This document shows, piece after piece, positions 8,858-16,771 of a stretch of DNA of 64,000 nucleotides (position 1 is the first letter of the stretch; each line of letters starts with the position of its first letter). The DNA is from Chloroflexota bacterium (GTDB lineage: Bacteria; Chloroflexota; Chloroflexia; Thermomicrobiales; UBA6265). Position numbers and translations under genes: made by a program. Under the pieces are notes generated by a model. That model did no database searches. It was not told the DNA's origin and was given only the letters and a program-made list of their open reading frames with translations. Location of the stretch: assembly GCA_023389575.1 (NCBI GenBank), contig JAEWEG010000018.1, forward strand, positions 62,001 to 126,000. The letters run 5' to 3'.

Positions 8858-10006
8858 ATGAGCGCGCGAATCGTCGTCATCGGCGGCGGGGTGATCGGGG
8901 CGGCGTTGACCTGGCGGTTGGCCCAGGCCGGTGCCGGGGTGACGCTGGTGGAAGCGAATTCCCTGGCCAGCGGCACGTCCTCGACCTCCTTTGCCTGGCT
9001 GAACTCCAACAGCAAGCCGCCGCTGGCGTACCACCGGCTAAACCACGCCGGATTGCGGGAACATTCGGCCCTGCGGGATGAGTTCGGCGACGCGCCATGG
9101 CTGCACCTGATCGGGAACCTCACTTGGGAGCAGCCCGCGATCCAGGGTGCCAGCGAGCCGGATGTACCGATCAGTGGCGAACCGCTCTCCGCGAAGATCG
9201 AGCGCCTGCGGGGGTGGGACTATCCGGTGGATGTGCTCGACCGGCGGGAAGTCGCACGCCGGTTCCCGGAACTGGCGCCGCCGGAGGACGTCGAGCGCTT
9301 CGCTCACTTCCCCCACGAGGGCTATGCGGATGTGCCACTGCTGGTCGGGTCGCTGGCTAAGGCCGCCGTGGCGCTTGGGGCGCGGGTGATCGATCACGAT
9401 CCGGTCGCGAGCATCGCCGTCGAGAGCGGGTGCGCCACCGGTGTCACGACCCGTGGTGGGGAGTCGCTCCCCGCCGATGTGGTGGTGACGGCGACCGGGC
9501 GATGGAGCGAACAGGTGCTGGCGCTTGCCGGGATCAGCCTGCCGATGGCGCCGACGCTGGGCCTGCTGGTGGTGACGTCGCCGGTGGCGTGTTCGCTCCA
9601 GTCGCTTGTGCACTCGCCGGGCGTCAACATCCGGCCCGATGGCGGCTCGCGGTATCTGCTCGCCAACTACGACGTGGACAACCGGCTCACTGAAGCGGAT
9701 TCCGCGGAGACCCGGGCGGCGATGGCCGAGGATATCCTCCAGCGGGCGAAGGACCTTGTGCCCGCGCTGCGCGACAGCCGAGTCGAGTCGATCCGGCTCG
9801 GCGTGCGTTCGATTCCGGCCGATGGGTTTCCGGTGGTCGGGCCGGTGCCGGGTGTCGAGGGGCTGTACACGGTGGCCACGCACAGCGGGGTGACGATGGG
9901 ACCGCTGCTCGGACGGCTGGCCGCGACCGAGATCATGACCGGCGAGGTCGACGACATGCTGGCGCCATACCGCGTCGAACGCCTCGCCCGGCCAATCTCG
10001 GTCTGA
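8858..10006 (+). CDS. FAD-dependent oxidoreductase (DAO family)
   Basis: Likely amino-acid or amine dehydrogenase/oxidase, 382 residues. The FAD-binding motif VVIGGGVIGAALTWRLAQAG is at residues 6-25, followed by LVEAN. The C-terminus has RSIPADGFPVVGPVPG and the THSGVTMGPLLGRL motif that closes over FAD in glycine oxidase and D-amino-acid dehydrogenase-like enzymes. It lies 10 bases after the aldo/keto reductase and is co-directional. It is only distantly similar to the leftward DAO oxidase at 4.7-5.9 kb. There is no signal peptide. Confidence 0.85.
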   Translation: MSARIVVIGGGVIGAALTWRLAQAGAGVTLVEANSLASGTSSTSFAWLNSNSKPPLAYHRLNHAGLREHSALRDEFGDAPWLHLIGNLTWEQPAIQGASEPDVPISGEPLSAKIERLRGWDYPVDVLDRREVARRFPELAPPEDVERFAHFPHEGYADVPLLVGSLAKAAVALGARVIDHDPVASIAVESGCATGVTTRGGESLPADVVVTATGRWSEQVLALAGISLPMAPTLGLLVVTSPVACSLQSLVHSPGVNIRPDGGSRYLLANYDVDNRLTEADSAETRAAMAEDILQRAKDLVPALRDSRVESIRLGVRSIPADGFPVVGPVPGVEGLYTVATHSGVTMGPLLGRLAATEIMTGEVDDMLAPYRVERLARPISV

Positions 10007-10038
10007 TCGTTCACTCTCACCGATATCGAATTGTCTTC

Positions 10039-10098
10039 GTCATGCCGGACGAAGCGAGGCACGCCGGACGAAGTCCTTCCGCCGTCAGGTGGTGTCCA
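10039..10098 (-). repeat. dispersed REP-like element, copy A
   Basis: Read on the minus strand, it contains ACGGCGGAAGGACTTCGTCC and then GCCTCGCTTCGTCCGGCATGACG. The same sequence order is found at 19961-20025, and a diverged form at 10158-10215. It lies between convergent genes with no ORF. Confidence 0.6.
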
Positions 10099-10157
10099 TG
10101 CCCGCGCCAATCTGGTCGCTACCCTGGATTGACCGTTCGTGGCCCGAGAGGCGGCTG

Positions 10158-10215
10158 CGCCGCCTTGGACCTTGTCCGGGGACCCATCGGCTCCGCCTCT
10201 GGGTGACGAAGGTGG
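10158..10215 (+). repeat. dispersed REP-like element, diverged copy C
   Basis: GTCCGGGGACCC, CTCCGCCTC and GGGTGACGAAGGTGG align in order with copy B (GTCCGGGGTTCCC, CTCCGCTC, GGGATGACGGTGGTGG). It is inverted relative to the neighbouring copy A. The rest of the 10007-10318 gap shows nothing recognisable. Confidence 0.5.
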
Positions 10216-10318
10216 TTTGCGTGCGGCGGAGGTGAGCGATGGGCGACGCCATATGACAGGCACGAGGGCTGTCACTGCATAGTGCACGGGGCGTTCACCC
10301 AGAGTCCGTGGGCGAGGA

Positions 10319-10849
10319 TCAGTACGAGATCAGGGCATGCACCGGGTAGCCGCCGGTGTGCTCGCGGCCGTTGAGTTCGGTCAGTTCCGCCAGCACCGAA
10401 ATGCCCGCGATTTCGCCGCCGAGCCGCTCGACCAGTTTGATCGTGGCTTCCAAGGTGCCACCGGTCGCCAGCAGGTCATCGACGATGATGACACGTTCCC
10501 CTTGTGAGATGGCGTCGGTGTGGATCTGGAGCTCGTTGGTGCCGTACTCCAGCGCGTATTCCTCGCTGAGCGTGTCGCTGGGCAGCTTGCCGGGTTTTCG
10601 CACCGGAACGACCCCGGCACCGAGGGCGTAGGCGATCGGCGTGCCGAAGATGAACCCGCGGCTTTCGATGATGACCACCTTGTCGATGTTCGAGTACGGC
10701 GCCATCATCGCGTTGATCGTGGTGCGGAATGCCTCCCCATCGGCGAGCAGGGTCGTGATGTCGCGAAAGAGGATGCCCGGAATGGGGAAATCCGGCACGT
10801 CGCGGATGTGGGTCTTCAACTGGTCGCTGACGGATTGCATGTCGGTCAC
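10319..10849 (-). CDS. apt: adenine phosphoribosyltransferase
   Basis: Salvages adenine to AMP using PRPP in the cytoplasm. The protein has 176 residues from GTG 10849, which has AGGA 8 bases upstream, or 173 from ATG 10840. PDFPIPGILFRDITTLL at the N-terminus and VIIESRGFIFGTPIAYALG are characteristic of APRT. VIIVDDLLATGGT is the PRPP-binding loop. The length is normal for the family. It lies downstream of the SH3 protein gene on the same strand, but a terminator in between suggests separate transcription. Confidence 0.96.
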   Translation of the reverse strand: MTDMQSVSDQLKTHIRDVPDFPIPGILFRDITTLLADGEAFRTTINAMMAPYSNIDKVVIIESRGFIFGTPIAYALGAGVVPVRKPGKLPSDTLSEEYALEYGTNELQIHTDAISQGERVIIVDDLLATGGTLEATIKLVERLGGEIAGISVLAELTELNGREHTGGYPVHALISY

Positions 10850-10931
10850 GGCGCGTTCCTGGGGATGATCTGGTGGCGGGGACGCCGCCTGGCGCCCCGG
10901 AGAGTGTACCGGGATTCGCCGGTGCACGAAA

Positions 10932-10967
10932 ACACCGAAGCCGCCCTCGCCGGGGCGGCTTCGGTGT
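10932..10967 (-). terminator. terminator after the first SH3 protein gene
   Basis: A 14-bp stem (ACACCGAAGCCGCC with its complement) and 8-base loop are followed on the minus strand by TTTT. It lies 20 bases past the stop of the SH3 protein gene. Confidence 0.85.
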
Positions 10968-10986
10968 GATGGTGTCGCGGGCGGTC

Positions 10987-11760
10987 CTACAGGAAGGCGA
11001 GGAACTTCTTCGCGACCCAGCCCTGGAGGCCGGAGTTGAATCGCACGTTGACCCAGACATAGCCGTTGGCTTCCTGGGGCATCTGCGTGGTCAAGTAGCC
11101 CTTGGCACCGGTCTGGGCCGTTCCGACGATGGCGCTGGAGGTGCCTGGGTTGCGACGGACGTTTAGCGGACCATCGGCGACCTTCACCGTGGACCGGTCC
11201 GACCCGCCACCTGCGGCGAGGACGACGGTGGCCATCCACCCCTGCACGTCGCCGAAGTTGACCTTGTACCAGGTGTAACCGCCACTCTGCTGGGGACCAT
11301 CGACCACCGTTCCGGACAGGCCGTTGTTCAGGACCCGGGTAACGCTTCCGTTCGGCGACGACCGGAGGTTCGCCCTGCCACCTGCGGCGTCGACATGGAC
11401 CGTGGAGCCGATCGCGAACTGGCCCCCGCCGCCGCCTGGCGAGCCGATCGGCGAGAGGAACTGGGACGCGACGTAGCCGACCGCACCGGAACTGATGACC
11501 TTGATCCTGGTCCACTCATAACCGTTGGCCGAGCCACCCGGTTCGAGATACCGCACTTCGGTGCCGGACGAGAGCGAGCCGATCACGCTCGATCCTGTCC
11601 CGGGCGCGGAGCGGAGCCGCACGCCATTGGCGTTGATCTTGCGCACGTCGGTGGACGTTGCGCCGGCGGGCATGACGAGCGATGGCACGGCCACGAGCAT
11701 GGCTGCTCCGGCCGATCCGGCGAGAAAGCGACGACGCGAAAAAACCTGACGAGAACCCAT
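10987..11760 (-). CDS. Tat-exported protein with three bacterial SH3 domains
   Basis: Probably an extracytoplasmic cell-wall-associated protein with no visible catalytic domain. The 257-residue product has a twin-arginine signal (SRRRFLAGSAGAAML, cleavage near PAGATS) and then three SH3b units at roughly residues 35-100, 110-175 and 185-255, each with the (N/V)xRxxP...V pattern (VRLRSAPG, ANLRSSPN, LNVRRNPG). A glycine run separates the first two. ATG 11760 is chosen because CAGGAG lies 7 bases upstream and the Tat motif follows at once; the frame is open further 5'. A paralogue follows at 12.2-12.8 kb. It may bind peptidoglycan. Confidence 0.85.
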   Translation of the reverse strand: MGSRQVFSRRRFLAGSAGAAMLVAVPSLVMPAGATSTDVRKINANGVRLRSAPGTGSSVIGSLSSGTEVRYLEPGGSANGYEWTRIKVISSGAVGYVASQFLSPIGSPGGGGGQFAIGSTVHVDAAGGRANLRSSPNGSVTRVLNNGLSGTVVDGPQQSGGYTWYKVNFGDVQGWMATVVLAAGGGSDRSTVKVADGPLNVRRNPGTSSAIVGTAQTGAKGYLTTQMPQEANGYVWVNVRFNSGLQGWVAKKFLAFL

Positions 11761-12120
11761 GGAACAACTCCTGTTGGACTGGGCACTCGCGGCTGACATA
11801 CCCCAGCTCAGCAAGCACGCGGGTGCGATAGATTGACGTATGTCCCTTCCCACCTGTTACAACGCGCGACTCCGGGGGTTCGTGTCACCGGAATCACAGG
11901 AAACGTTCATGTGGGCCGCCCGAATGGACAGGCTGGACGGGGATGCGGCCTCCGGCCAGGAAGTCCGTATCCGTCGACATAACTGCTTGCTGATGATCCC
12001 GCCAACCGCGAGCCGTAGCCGGCGGTGTGCCATCCCCGCGGGACATCTGATCGTTGTTGCTTACCCATCTCTACAACACAGTCGGGTTCCATCTGGTTTC
12101 GCATGGTCTGGAAAAGAAGT
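11761..12120. other. non-coding gap between two SH3 protein genes
   Basis: About 360 bases. Any promoter for the leftward SH3 gene should lie here, but no convincing -35/-10 pair is seen. A short stretch at 12050-12073 encodes, in one frame, the peptide IVVAYPSL that is also encoded at 6201-6224. I see no gene. Confidence 0.5.
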
Positions 12121-12156
12121 CAGGCCAGCCCCGGTGGTGCCGGTGGGGCTGGCCTG
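12121..12156 (-). terminator. terminator after the second SH3 protein gene
   Basis: CAGGCCAGCCCC, a 12-base loop, then GGGGCTGGCCTG. On the minus strand it is followed by ACTTCTTTT. Confidence 0.8.
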
Positions 12157-12188
12157 CTGACGGAGTCCGCTCGAATCGAGCCGGGAGC

Positions 12189-12764
12189 CTACGTGATCGA
12201 GACGTACTTGCTCGACACGTGGCCGGTGACGTACTTCGACCCGACCTTGAAGGTCACCTCCACCCACAGGTGGCCGTCGACCTGGGCCCCGGTTCGCTGG
12301 GTCAGCCAGCCCTTGGCGCCCTTGGCGACCGTTGCCACAACGCTGTAGGAGAGACCGGGGTACCGCCGCACGTTGAGCGGGCCGCTGGTAACGGTGACGT
12401 TGGCCGGGAATCCGGGATCACCGGCCGGCGGCGGGGTGGTGCCTGGCGCGGCGACCAGGATGGAGGCGATGTAGCCCTGCTTGCCGGTCTTGAGCACCTT
12501 CACCTTGTACCAGGTGTAGCCGTTGACCGTGCCGCCATTGGCGAGGTACTGGACCTCGGTTCCCTTGGCGAGCGTCGCGACGACACCGTACCTGGTCCCG
12601 GCGCCGGAGCGGAGCCGTGAGCCGTTGGTGTTGACGATGAGGGTATCGGTGGACCGGGCCGAGCCCGGCTGGGCGATGGCCAGCGACCCGGTGGCCGCCA
12701 CGGCGGCGACCCCCGCGGCCTGGGCCATGAAACGACGACGAGAAATGGCACCACGCGTGGACAT
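12189..12764 (-). CDS. Tat-exported protein with two bacterial SH3 domains
   Basis: A 191-residue paralogue of the neighbouring three-SH3 protein. It has a twin-arginine signal (ISRRRFMAQAAGVAAVAATG, cleavage near GSARS) and two SH3b repeats, at about residues 40-105 (SRLRSGAGTRYGVVATL) and 120-190 (LNVRRYPGLSYSVVATV), joined by a PGTTPPPAG linker. AAGGAG lies about 9 bases before ATG 12764. There is no enzymatic domain. An envelope location and cell-wall binding are inferred from the domain type. Confidence 0.85.
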   Translation of the reverse strand: MSTRGAISRRRFMAQAAGVAAVAATGSLAIAQPGSARSTDTLIVNTNGSRLRSGAGTRYGVVATLAKGTEVQYLANGGTVNGYTWYKVKVLKTGKQGYIASILVAAPGTTPPPAGDPGFPANVTVTSGPLNVRRYPGLSYSVVATVAKGAKGWLTQRTGAQVDGHLWVEVTFKVGSKYVTGHVSSKYVSIT

Positions 12765-12976
12765 GTGTTGTGACTCCTTGCCGGGCATGAGCGGGCGCGA
12801 AGAGGCGCATGCCTTCCGTCCCGAGAGTACCTGGCTGGTGATGTATCGACTTACCCACTCATCAAACGCCGGACCAGGATTGCCGGTTCCGCGTGGCACG
12901 GATTCCATTTCGCGACGCGCGCGTGGCACAATGCGCCGACGAGGATGGCCCCGTTTGCAAGGATGTCCGCCGACCG

Positions 12977-13732
12977 ATGCATGACCCAAATCCGAACTCT
13001 CCAGCGTCCCAGGGGGTAGTGTTCACGCGCGATGGGGTGGCGCGTGGAATGCGCGCCTCCGTGCCCATCGCCATTGGCGTGGCGGTGTATGGCGCGGTGT
13101 TCGGGCTGCTGGCGCGGCAGGTGGGACTGAGCTTCCTCGAAAACCTGCTGATGAACCTATTCGTGTTCGCCGGCGCGGCGCAAACGGCCTCGCTGGAGAT
13201 GTGGGAGTATCCCTTGCCGGTGCTCTCGATCGTGGCGACCACCCTGCTGATCAACCTGCGGCTGATCCTGCTCGGCGCCGCCGCCCGGCCCTGGTTGCAT
13301 CACCAGCCGGACCGCGAGGTCTACCCGATGCTGCACGTGATGGCGGACGAGGGATGGTCGGTGGCGATGAATGCCCGGCGACTCGGCGAGCGGGATGTCG
13401 GGTTCTTCCTGGGGGCCAACCTGCTGGTGGCATTCGCCTGGCTCCCCGCCGTCGTGGGCGGCCACCTCGCTGGTGGCGGCATCGGTGACCCGGCGGCGAT
13501 CGGGCTCGATTTCGCGTTCACCACGATCTTCGCCGCCATCCTGTTCGGCGGGTATCGCACGCGGTTCGACCTGGTGCCGTGGGGCGCTGCGGGCGGCGCG
13601 GCGTTGCTCGCCTCCTGGCTCCTCCCTGGAACCTGGTACGTACTGGTCGGCGGTGTAACGGGCTTCACGGTCGGGTTCCTGTTCGCCAAACCGGCCGTGG
13701 TGCCGGTACACGAGGTGGCGGCGGACTCATGA
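12977..13732 (+). CDS. azlC: AzlC family branched-chain amino acid exporter, large subunit
   Basis: Membrane protein expected to export branched-chain amino acids together with AzlD. The 251-residue product has five to six hydrophobic segments. Family hallmarks are the RDGVARGMRASVPIAIGVAVYG N-terminal region, FVFAGAAQTASLEMW and the INLRLILLGAAARPWL stretch. I chose ATG 12977, giving a short polar N-terminus; the frame is open upstream but those residues are not family-like. Its stop overlaps the azlD start (ATGA), a classic translational coupling. Confidence 0.92.
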   Translation: MHDPNPNSPASQGVVFTRDGVARGMRASVPIAIGVAVYGAVFGLLARQVGLSFLENLLMNLFVFAGAAQTASLEMWEYPLPVLSIVATTLLINLRLILLGAAARPWLHHQPDREVYPMLHVMADEGWSVAMNARRLGERDVGFFLGANLLVAFAWLPAVVGGHLAGGGIGDPAAIGLDFAFTTIFAAILFGGYRTRFDLVPWGAAGGAALLASWLLPGTWYVLVGGVTGFTVGFLFAKPAVVPVHEVAADS

Positions 13733-14031
13733 CGATTCACCCCGACGCGTTGCTGACCATCGCGCTGATGGCCCTGGTGACCTACGCCTGCCGGGCCGGC
13801 GGGTACTGGTTGATGGGCAGGGTGACGATGTCACCGCGGATCGAGATCGGGTTGACGTACCTGCCGGGGGCGGTGCTGATCTCGCTGGTGGCCCCGGCGA
13901 TGGCCCGGGAAGGCATACCGGGCGTGTGCGCGGTGATCGTCACGGCGGTCGTGATGCGATGGCGCAACAACCTGCTGCTGGCGATGCTGGCGGGAATCGC
14001 GACGGTGTGGCTGGTTCGGCAGGTGGTGTAG
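13729..14031 (+). CDS. azlD: AzlD family branched-chain amino acid exporter, small subunit
   Basis: Small partner of AzlC, 100 residues with three to four membrane segments (TIALMALVTYACRAGGYWL, LPGAVLISLVAPAMA, VCAVIVTAVVM, LLLAMLAGIATVWLVRQVV). The start overlaps the azlC stop by 4 bases. Length and order match the usual azlCD pair. Confidence 0.92.
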   Translation: MTIHPDALLTIALMALVTYACRAGGYWLMGRVTMSPRIEIGLTYLPGAVLISLVAPAMAREGIPGVCAVIVTAVVMRWRNNLLLAMLAGIATVWLVRQVV

Positions 14032-14106
14032 CGTCTCTCACGAAGTCCCTCGATGCGCGTTTCAGGCTTGAACCAGCGCATCTCTACCACGTCGCAAGGA
14101 GCACCA

Positions 14107-14634
14107 GTGACCATCCAAACCAGCCTCCCAACCGATGCCCATTCGCTGCGCGAGTACACCCGCTCGCGGTGGGACGCCTTCGTGAACTACACCGACAGCC
14201 TGCCTGACGACGTCTGGGAAGGCCCGACCGACGCGGCTGGCTGGACCGTGAAGGACCACGTCGCCCATGTGGTGCTGTGGGACGAGTCGCTCGTTGCGCT
14301 CATCCGCCACCGCGTGCCTCGCCGGGAAACGCTCAAGGTATCCGACCTGGCCTGGAACGCCGGTGGATACGACTTGATGAACGAGGAAATCCGGTTCCAC
14401 ACGGAGCGGGATCCGGTCGCCACGGTGAAGGCCCGCCGTGAGGCCGGATGGCGCGAGGTGGAGGCGCTCATCGCAAGCTTCTCCGACCAGGATCTGCTCC
14501 GGCCCGGATCGGCGTTCGGGCTGATGTACGGGGACAACGAAACGCTCCTGGAGACGCTGGTGGACGACCTTGGCGTGCACTACGACCAGCACCACGAGTA
14601 CATCCGCGCGATCGTGGAAGGTGGGCGGGCGTGA
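14107..14634 (+). CDS. DinB/DfsB-like four-helix metal-binding protein
   Basis: A 175-residue cytoplasmic protein of the DinB-like superfamily (ClbS/DfsB/maleylpyruvate-isomerase-like). The pattern is WTVKDHVAHVVLWDESL near residue 45, with its metal-ligand His, and HYDQHHEYIRAIVEGG at the C-terminus with the paired His ligands. Members are thiol-dependent transferases or protective hydrolases, often of unknown substrate. GTG 14107 is preferred because AAGGAG ends 5 bases before it. Its stop overlaps the start of the next gene, so the two are coupled. Confidence 0.8.
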   Translation: MTIQTSLPTDAHSLREYTRSRWDAFVNYTDSLPDDVWEGPTDAAGWTVKDHVAHVVLWDESLVALIRHRVPRRETLKVSDLAWNAGGYDLMNEEIRFHTERDPVATVKARREAGWREVEALIASFSDQDLLRPGSAFGLMYGDNETLLETLVDDLGVHYDQHHEYIRAIVEGGRA

Positions 14635-14960
14635 TCGCTCGACTGTGGCGCGGCGTGGTTCGCTCGGAAGACGCGGATCGCTATCGGGACTACCTGCACG
14701 AGACCGGGATTCCCGACTACCAGGCGACGCCAGGCAACCTGGGGGTGAGCATCCTCCAGCGCGAGACCGACCAGGGAGTCGAATTCTCCGCTCTCACGTT
14801 CTGGGACTCGATGGAGTCGATCAGGGCTTTCGCGGGCGACGATCCATCGATCGCGCGGTACTACCCGGCCGACGACGAGTTCCTGCTGTTCAAGGAGCCC
14901 AACGTTCAGCACTTCGAGGTGCCGTACACGACGTTGCCGATTGCTGGGGCAGGGGGTTGA
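14631..14960 (+). CDS. antibiotic biosynthesis monooxygenase-like (ABM/dimeric alpha-beta barrel) protein
   Basis: A 109-residue ferredoxin-like small protein. The RLWRGVVRSEDADRYRDYL start, the GNLGVSILQRETDQGVEF strand and FWDSMESIRAFAG fit the ABM/DUF4188-like dimeric barrel fold. The GTG start overlaps the preceding stop (GTGA). The function is unknown; relatives include haem-degrading and quinone-modifying enzymes and many uncharacterised proteins. Confidence 0.7.
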   Translation: MIARLWRGVVRSEDADRYRDYLHETGIPDYQATPGNLGVSILQRETDQGVEFSALTFWDSMESIRAFAGDDPSIARYYPADDEFLLFKEPNVQHFEVPYTTLPIAGAGG

Positions 14961-14987
14961 CCCTCACGTAACGTCAGGCAGTATCGT
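14957..14987 (+). promoter_or_regulatory. MerR-type promoter and operator of the TipA-like gene
   Basis: -35 TTGACC (14957-14962) and -10 TATCGT (14982-14987) are separated by 19 bases, the long spacing typical of MerR-activated promoters. The spacer holds the near-perfect dyad CCTCACGTAACGTCAGG (14961-14977), very like the Streptomyces TipAL operator as I remember it. Autoregulation is expected. Confidence 0.75.
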
Positions 14988-15035
14988 CCTTGTTGACCGG
15001 GGGAGTGACTCCCGGTTTCGAGGAGGATGATCGCG

Positions 15036-15818
15036 GTGAGTACCGGTACGCGGCGTGGATATACGGTTGGGCAGGTAGCCGAGCTTGCTGGAGTAACGAT
15101 CCGGACGTTGCACCACTACGAGCACATCGGCCTGCTGGTGCCCAGCGACCGCTCCGCCGCTGGATACAGGATGTACGCCGAGGCCGACATCGATCGCCTC
15201 TCGCGCGTGCTCTACTACCGCGAACTCGGATTTCCCCTCGACGATATCGCCACCATGCTGGACGACGGCGGGACACCTGCCGTTCAGCATCTCGAACGGC
15301 AGCACCAACTGCTGACCGGTCGCCTGCGACGGTTGCAGGCAATGGTGGCGGCGCTTGAACGAGAAATGGAGGCCACCTTGAGCGGCTACAACCTGACCGC
15401 CGAAGAAAAGCTTGAAGTCTTCGGCGATTTCGATCCCGACCAGTATGAGGACGAGGCCCGCGAGCGATGGGGCGACACCGACGCCTGGAAGCAGTCAAAG
15501 GAGCGGGCGAAGTCTTACACCAGGGATGACTGGAAGCGTATCCGGTCCGAGGCCGACGAACTGGGCCAGCAATTCGTTGACCTGATGCGGGCGGGCACTC
15601 CCGCCACCAGCTACGAGGCGATGGAGCTGGCGGAGGAACACCGGCGGCAGATCACGCGCTGGCACTACGATTGCTCGTATGAGATTCATCGCGGGCTCGG
15701 CGAGATGTTCGTCGCCGATCAGCGGTTCACGGAGAACATCGACAAGACCGCTCCCGGTCTGGCCGCGTACATGAGCGAGGCGATCATCGCCAACGCGGAC
15801 CGCGCCGAACGGTCGTGA
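15036..15818 (+). CDS. MerR family regulator with TipAS effector domain
   Basis: Transcriptional activator, 260 residues. The N-terminal winged helix reads YTVGQVAELAGVTIRTLHHY with EHIGLLVPSDRSAAGYRMY, followed by a dimerisation coiled coil (about residues 75-120). The C-terminal half (from YNLTAEEKLEVFGDFDP) is a TipAS-type all-helical domain with ITRWHYDCSYEIHRGL and FTENIDKTAPGLAAYM, which binds thiopeptides or other multidrug ligands in TipA, Mta and SkgA relatives. GTG 15036 is chosen because GAGGAGG lies 9 bases upstream. No obvious target gene is adjacent other than itself. Confidence 0.92.
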   Translation: MSTGTRRGYTVGQVAELAGVTIRTLHHYEHIGLLVPSDRSAAGYRMYAEADIDRLSRVLYYRELGFPLDDIATMLDDGGTPAVQHLERQHQLLTGRLRRLQAMVAALEREMEATLSGYNLTAEEKLEVFGDFDPDQYEDEARERWGDTDAWKQSKERAKSYTRDDWKRIRSEADELGQQFVDLMRAGTPATSYEAMELAEEHRRQITRWHYDCSYEIHRGLGEMFVADQRFTENIDKTAPGLAAYMSEAIIANADRAERS

Positions 15819-15848
15819 TGAACCAGGTACCAAGGGCCAAGCGCGAAA

Positions 15849-15874
15849 CGGGCCGGGCGAATTCGCCCGGCCCG
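15849..15874. terminator. bidirectional terminator (26-bp perfect palindrome)
   Basis: CGGGCCGGGCGAA and its exact complement, followed on the plus strand by CTCTCTTTGTCTT. It lies between the convergent TipA-like and thioredoxin-like genes. Confidence 0.85.
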
Positions 15875-15898
15875 CTCTCTTTGTCTTCACTGGTGCCC

Positions 15899-16474
15899 TT
15901 ATGGCTGGCGCTTGGCCCAGATCGAGTCGGGGAAGCGCTCCTGAATCTCGGCCCAGACCGCCTTCGCGGTGGCCGGCGCCTTGCCGTCGCGGAAGTACTC
16001 GGCCATGCCTCGCCAGTAAATGGCCTCGGCCGTCATCGGGCCATCGGGCCGGCGCTCCTCCACGTCCCGGAAGCGGCCGATGGAGCGGTCGTATTCCTTC
16101 CAGCGCATGGCGGCCATGCCCTCGCCGATGTCGAGCACGTCGCGAAGTTCCTCGGGTGGGAGGTAGTTGACGGAGGTGTAGCGAACCTTGCCGCTGTGGT
16201 CGGCGATGAGGATGGTGGGGGTCCAGAACACCTGGTGATGGCGGGTGAACTCACGGTCGCCGAACAGGTGCAGCTTGAGCGGGATGAACCGCTCGTTGAT
16301 CTCGGCGACGACGGTTTCGTCCACGAAGGTGACATCGTCCAGCTTGTCGCATCCGCCGCAGTCGTCCTGGTAGACATCGATCAGGATCAGCTTGCGCTGG
16401 CGGCGGGCCTCGGCGAAGGCTTCCGCGCGGTCGGTATACCAATTGATGGTGGCTGGGGCTTGGGTGGCGATCAT
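15899..16474 (-). CDS. thioredoxin-fold thiol protein (CGGC motif)
   Basis: A 191-residue cytoplasmic thioredoxin-like protein. KLILIDVYQDDCGGCDKLD puts a CxxC active site at Cys39/Cys42. VFWTPTILIADHSGKV contains the cis-proline (TPT) of the fold. The second half is helical (EAIYWRGMAEYFRDG) and TPR-like. ATG 16474 has AGGAGG 5 bases upstream and is preferred over ATG 16504. It lacks a signal peptide, unlike exported DsbD-gamma/TlpA proteins. The partner is unknown. Confidence 0.85.
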   Translation of the reverse strand: MIATQAPATINWYTDRAEAFAEARRQRKLILIDVYQDDCGGCDKLDDVTFVDETVVAEINERFIPLKLHLFGDREFTRHHQVFWTPTILIADHSGKVRYTSVNYLPPEELRDVLDIGEGMAAMRWKEYDRSIGRFRDVEERRPDGPMTAEAIYWRGMAEYFRDGKAPATAKAVWAEIQERFPDSIWAKRQP

Positions 16475-16771
16475 GGGTCCTCCTGACATCGTTGTCGTCA
16501 ACACTTCATAAAGTATAGCATTGGATTGACCTGTGTTTCAACGAGCGTGAAATGAGTGAGGGTGCTTGATCCGGGTACGGGCGGACCTGTCGAACCACAG
16601 GCGGAACGCGTGCCCCAAACGCACCCGGTTCGACTGTTGTCCGCCCAGCGTGCCGTCTGGTGTGACGAATCACTTCCGAAACGCCATTGGCGATTCGTAC
16701 GTACTAGAATGAAGTCTCACCTCTCCACACACGCGGCTCGTTGTGGGACCTCAATCAGGAGTGCGATCATC
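16475..16771. other. non-coding gap between thioredoxin-like and LCP genes
   Basis: This 297-base gap holds a nested inverted repeat at 16579-16646 and a CGTACGTA site at 16697-16704 just before TAGAAT. Promoters of the divergent flanking genes must lie here. Confidence 0.5.
16579..16646. repeat. nested inverted repeat forming a long stem
   Basis: The outer stem is GGGCGGAC/GTCCGCCC and the inner stem GTCGAACC/GGTTCGAC (8 bp each). A GTGC/GCAC tip lies inside a 30-base apex. It superficially resembles a tRNA acceptor plus T arm but does not fold as one. There is no T-run. Confidence 0.7.

Noticed and set aside
11840..12160. A 106-residue plus-strand frame between the SH3 protein genes
   Set aside because: No ribosome site, atypical codon use, and it runs into the terminator of the second SH3 gene.
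16579..16646. Possible tRNA gene (7-bp acceptor-like ends and GGTTCGAC like a T loop)
   Set aside because: No 5-bp T stem forms around TTCGA, no anticodon arm can be drawn, and the second 8-bp stem pairs the wrong segments.
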